Source: RGIG8597 sp045133795 (GTDB lineage Bacteria > Spirochaetota > GWE2-31-10). Taken from it: a stretch of DNA of 8,812 nt. The stretch lies in contig JBGUUT010000054.1 in assembly GCA_045133795.1 (NCBI GenBank), positions 1-8,812 on the forward strand, given 5' to 3'. Position numbers and translations under genes: made by a program. Every line of letters starts with the position of its first letter. The stretch's first letter is position 1. Shown here one piece after another: positions 8,275-8,812 of the stretch. Under the pieces are notes generated by a model, which was not told where the DNA came from, made no database searches, and saw nothing but the letters and a program-made list of their open reading frames with translations.

Positions 8275-8290
8275 AAAGAGGGTATTTACA
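8263..8290. promoter_or_regulatory. Dyad TGTAAGTA / TATTTACA (possible operator)
   Basis: Arms 8263-8270 and 8283-8290 pair over 8 positions with one G-T mismatch, separated by 12 bases. The outer halves TGTAA and TTACA are exact inverted copies. The dyad overlaps the candidate -10 element at 8269-8274, which is where a repressor site would lie. No regulator can be named, and the AT-rich arms could be a chance match. Confidence 0.25.
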
Positions 8291-8438
8291 AAGTAATAGA
8301 GGTTTTTGAGCAGAAATAGAAATTGAAGATAAAAATAATTTTCTCTCTTGAATTAGAAAATGATTTTATTTAATGATAATAGATGGCGATTTTTTTAATT
8401 AAAGAATCTTTTTTTCTTATTATTAGAATTTTGTTGCT

Positions 8439-8443
8439 AGGAG
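8439..8443 (+). promoter_or_regulatory. Ribosome binding site of the lipoprotein gene
   Basis: AGGAG lies 7 bases before the ATG at 8451. The spacing is ideal, and it fixes the start of the downstream lipoprotein gene. Confidence 0.9.
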
Positions 8444-8450
8444 TAAAATT

Positions 8451-8498
8451 ATGAAAAAATTATTGTGTTTTTTAATTTTTGTTCTGTTCTTAGGCTGT
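8451..8498 (+). other. Lipoprotein signal peptide and lipid-modified Cys16
   Basis: Residues 1-15 form the signal peptide (n-region MKK, hydrophobic core LLCFLIFVLF, c-region LG), and Cys16 is the predicted lipidation and cleavage residue for signal peptidase II. The -3 Phe and -2 Leu are outside the strict [LVI][ASTVI][GAS]C pattern but are tolerated in spirochaetes. Asp at +2 is an inner-membrane retention signal in enterobacteria; that rule is not established for spirochaetes, so it does not settle the location. Confidence 0.8.
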
Positions 8499-8812
8499 GA
8501 CCAAAGTGCCAATATGTTTTTGGGTGTTGGGCAGGCACTAGATAGTGAATCTCCTAAAATAAGTATTACGTCACCGGAAAACGGTATTTATGTGAACAAA
8601 TCAGACATTACTATAACCGGTATGTGTTCGGATAATGTAGGCGTTACCAGAATCAGAGGTGAAGCCGGAATAAATGAAACTGCTTCGGTAGTAACTGAGG
8701 AAATAAAGTTTTCTTCTGTACGAGAACGTTCTTGGTCTGTAACATTTGATAAAAATGATTTAGACAGAATATTAAACTTATGGCGAAGCGGTTTAAAAGT
8801 AACTTTTACTTT
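8451..8812 (+). CDS. Ig-like-domain lipoprotein, N-terminal part (3' partial)
   Basis: An ATG with AGGAG upstream opens a frame of 120 complete codons that is still open at the window edge. The N-terminus MKKLLCFLIFVLFLGC is a short lipoprotein signal: two Lys, a hydrophobic core and a lipobox with Cys16. Phe at -3 suits the relaxed spirochaetal lipobox. Mature residues begin CDQSANMF, a linker of about 20 residues, and then an Ig-like module starts at SPKISITSPENG. It continues with TITGMCSDNVGV (residues 52-65), then SWSVTFD and the strand SGLKVTFT at the window edge. This is the same module that builds the giant upstream protein, and SDNVGV is shared exactly. By analogy the gene could also be very long, but its length, other domains and C-terminus are outside the window. 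The likely location is membrane-anchored, facing the periplasm or the cell surface. Confidence 0.9.
   Translation, partial: MKKLLCFLIFVLFLGCDQSANMFLGVGQALDSESPKISITSPENGIYVNKSDITITGMCSDNVGVTRIRGEAGINETASVVTEEIKFSSVRERSWSVTFDKNDLDRILNLWRSGLKVTFT

Larger units (their letters stand above)
7979..8438. other. AT-rich intergenic spacer without a convincing gene
   Basis: After the terminator there is a GC-richer patch (7981-8030, 25 of 50 bases G or C), then strongly AT-rich, A-run-rich sequence (about 8090-8205) and T-rich sequence near 8390-8430. Stops are frequent in the frames I followed. The only open stretch is a 63-codon frame at 7902-8093 that begins inside the upstream gene and crosses the terminator, so it is not counted as a gene. 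A strong SD-like run GGAGGAGG (8207-8214) has no start codon at a usable distance. No tRNA or recognisable riboswitch was found. Confidence 0.7.

Noticed and set aside
8393..8417. Near-palindromic TTTAATTAAA followed by T runs upstream of the lipoprotein gene
   Set aside because: Palindromes made only of A and T are expected by chance in sequence this AT-rich. The T run could suggest a terminator, but there is no GC stem.

Overview
The window is AT-rich (GC roughly mid-30s percent by eye) and single-stranded in organisation. It holds one giant, 5'-truncated coding region on the + strand (bases 2-7912), a strong intrinsic terminator, a long AT-rich intergenic spacer, and the first 120 codons of a second + strand gene that runs off the right edge (from 8451). 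The two products are related: both carry the same Ig-like beta-sandwich module, with a signature of x-P-x-[VI]-x-I-T-S-P, then G-x-x-S-D-N-x-G-V, then a Trp strand. They are therefore probably tandem paralogues or members of one expanded family. The second gene starts with a short lipoprotein signal peptide whose lipobox (LFLG|C, Phe at -3) fits the relaxed rules of spirochaetes better than the classical pattern. Together with base composition and the giant modular architecture, this makes a Treponema-like host the best guess. That is an inference, not a proof.

Bases 2-7912: the frame is open to the left edge, so the real start lies upstream. The visible product is 2636 residues: the tail of one Ig-like module, 14 recognisable further Ig-like modules (131-6064), a probable IPT/TIG-like domain (6068-6352), and a C-terminal Tyr-rich repeat region (6353-7909) that reads like a BNR/sialidase-type beta-propeller. 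Within the Ig array are three oddities: a 24-bp tandem duplication (2669-2716), a 60-residue SH3-barrel-like insert in one oversized module (4565-4744), and an EF-hand/dockerin-like calcium loop (5012-5047).

Bases 7913-8450: terminator (7946-7978), a short GC-richer patch (7981-8030), then purine- and AT-rich sequence with no convincing gene. A possible promoter overlapping a dyad (about 8247-8290) and a clear ribosome binding site (8439-8443) precede the second gene.

Taken together, the locus looks like part of a surface or periplasmic lipoprotein/adhesin cluster. Each protein would be lipid-anchored at its N-terminus, extended on a long rod of Ig-like domains, and (at least in the first) tipped with a propeller-like head. 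The terminator between the genes suggests they are transcribed separately. No defence system, mobile element, CRISPR array, tRNA or rRNA is visible. The biological role (binding, matrix, motility-related or other) cannot be read from the sequence.
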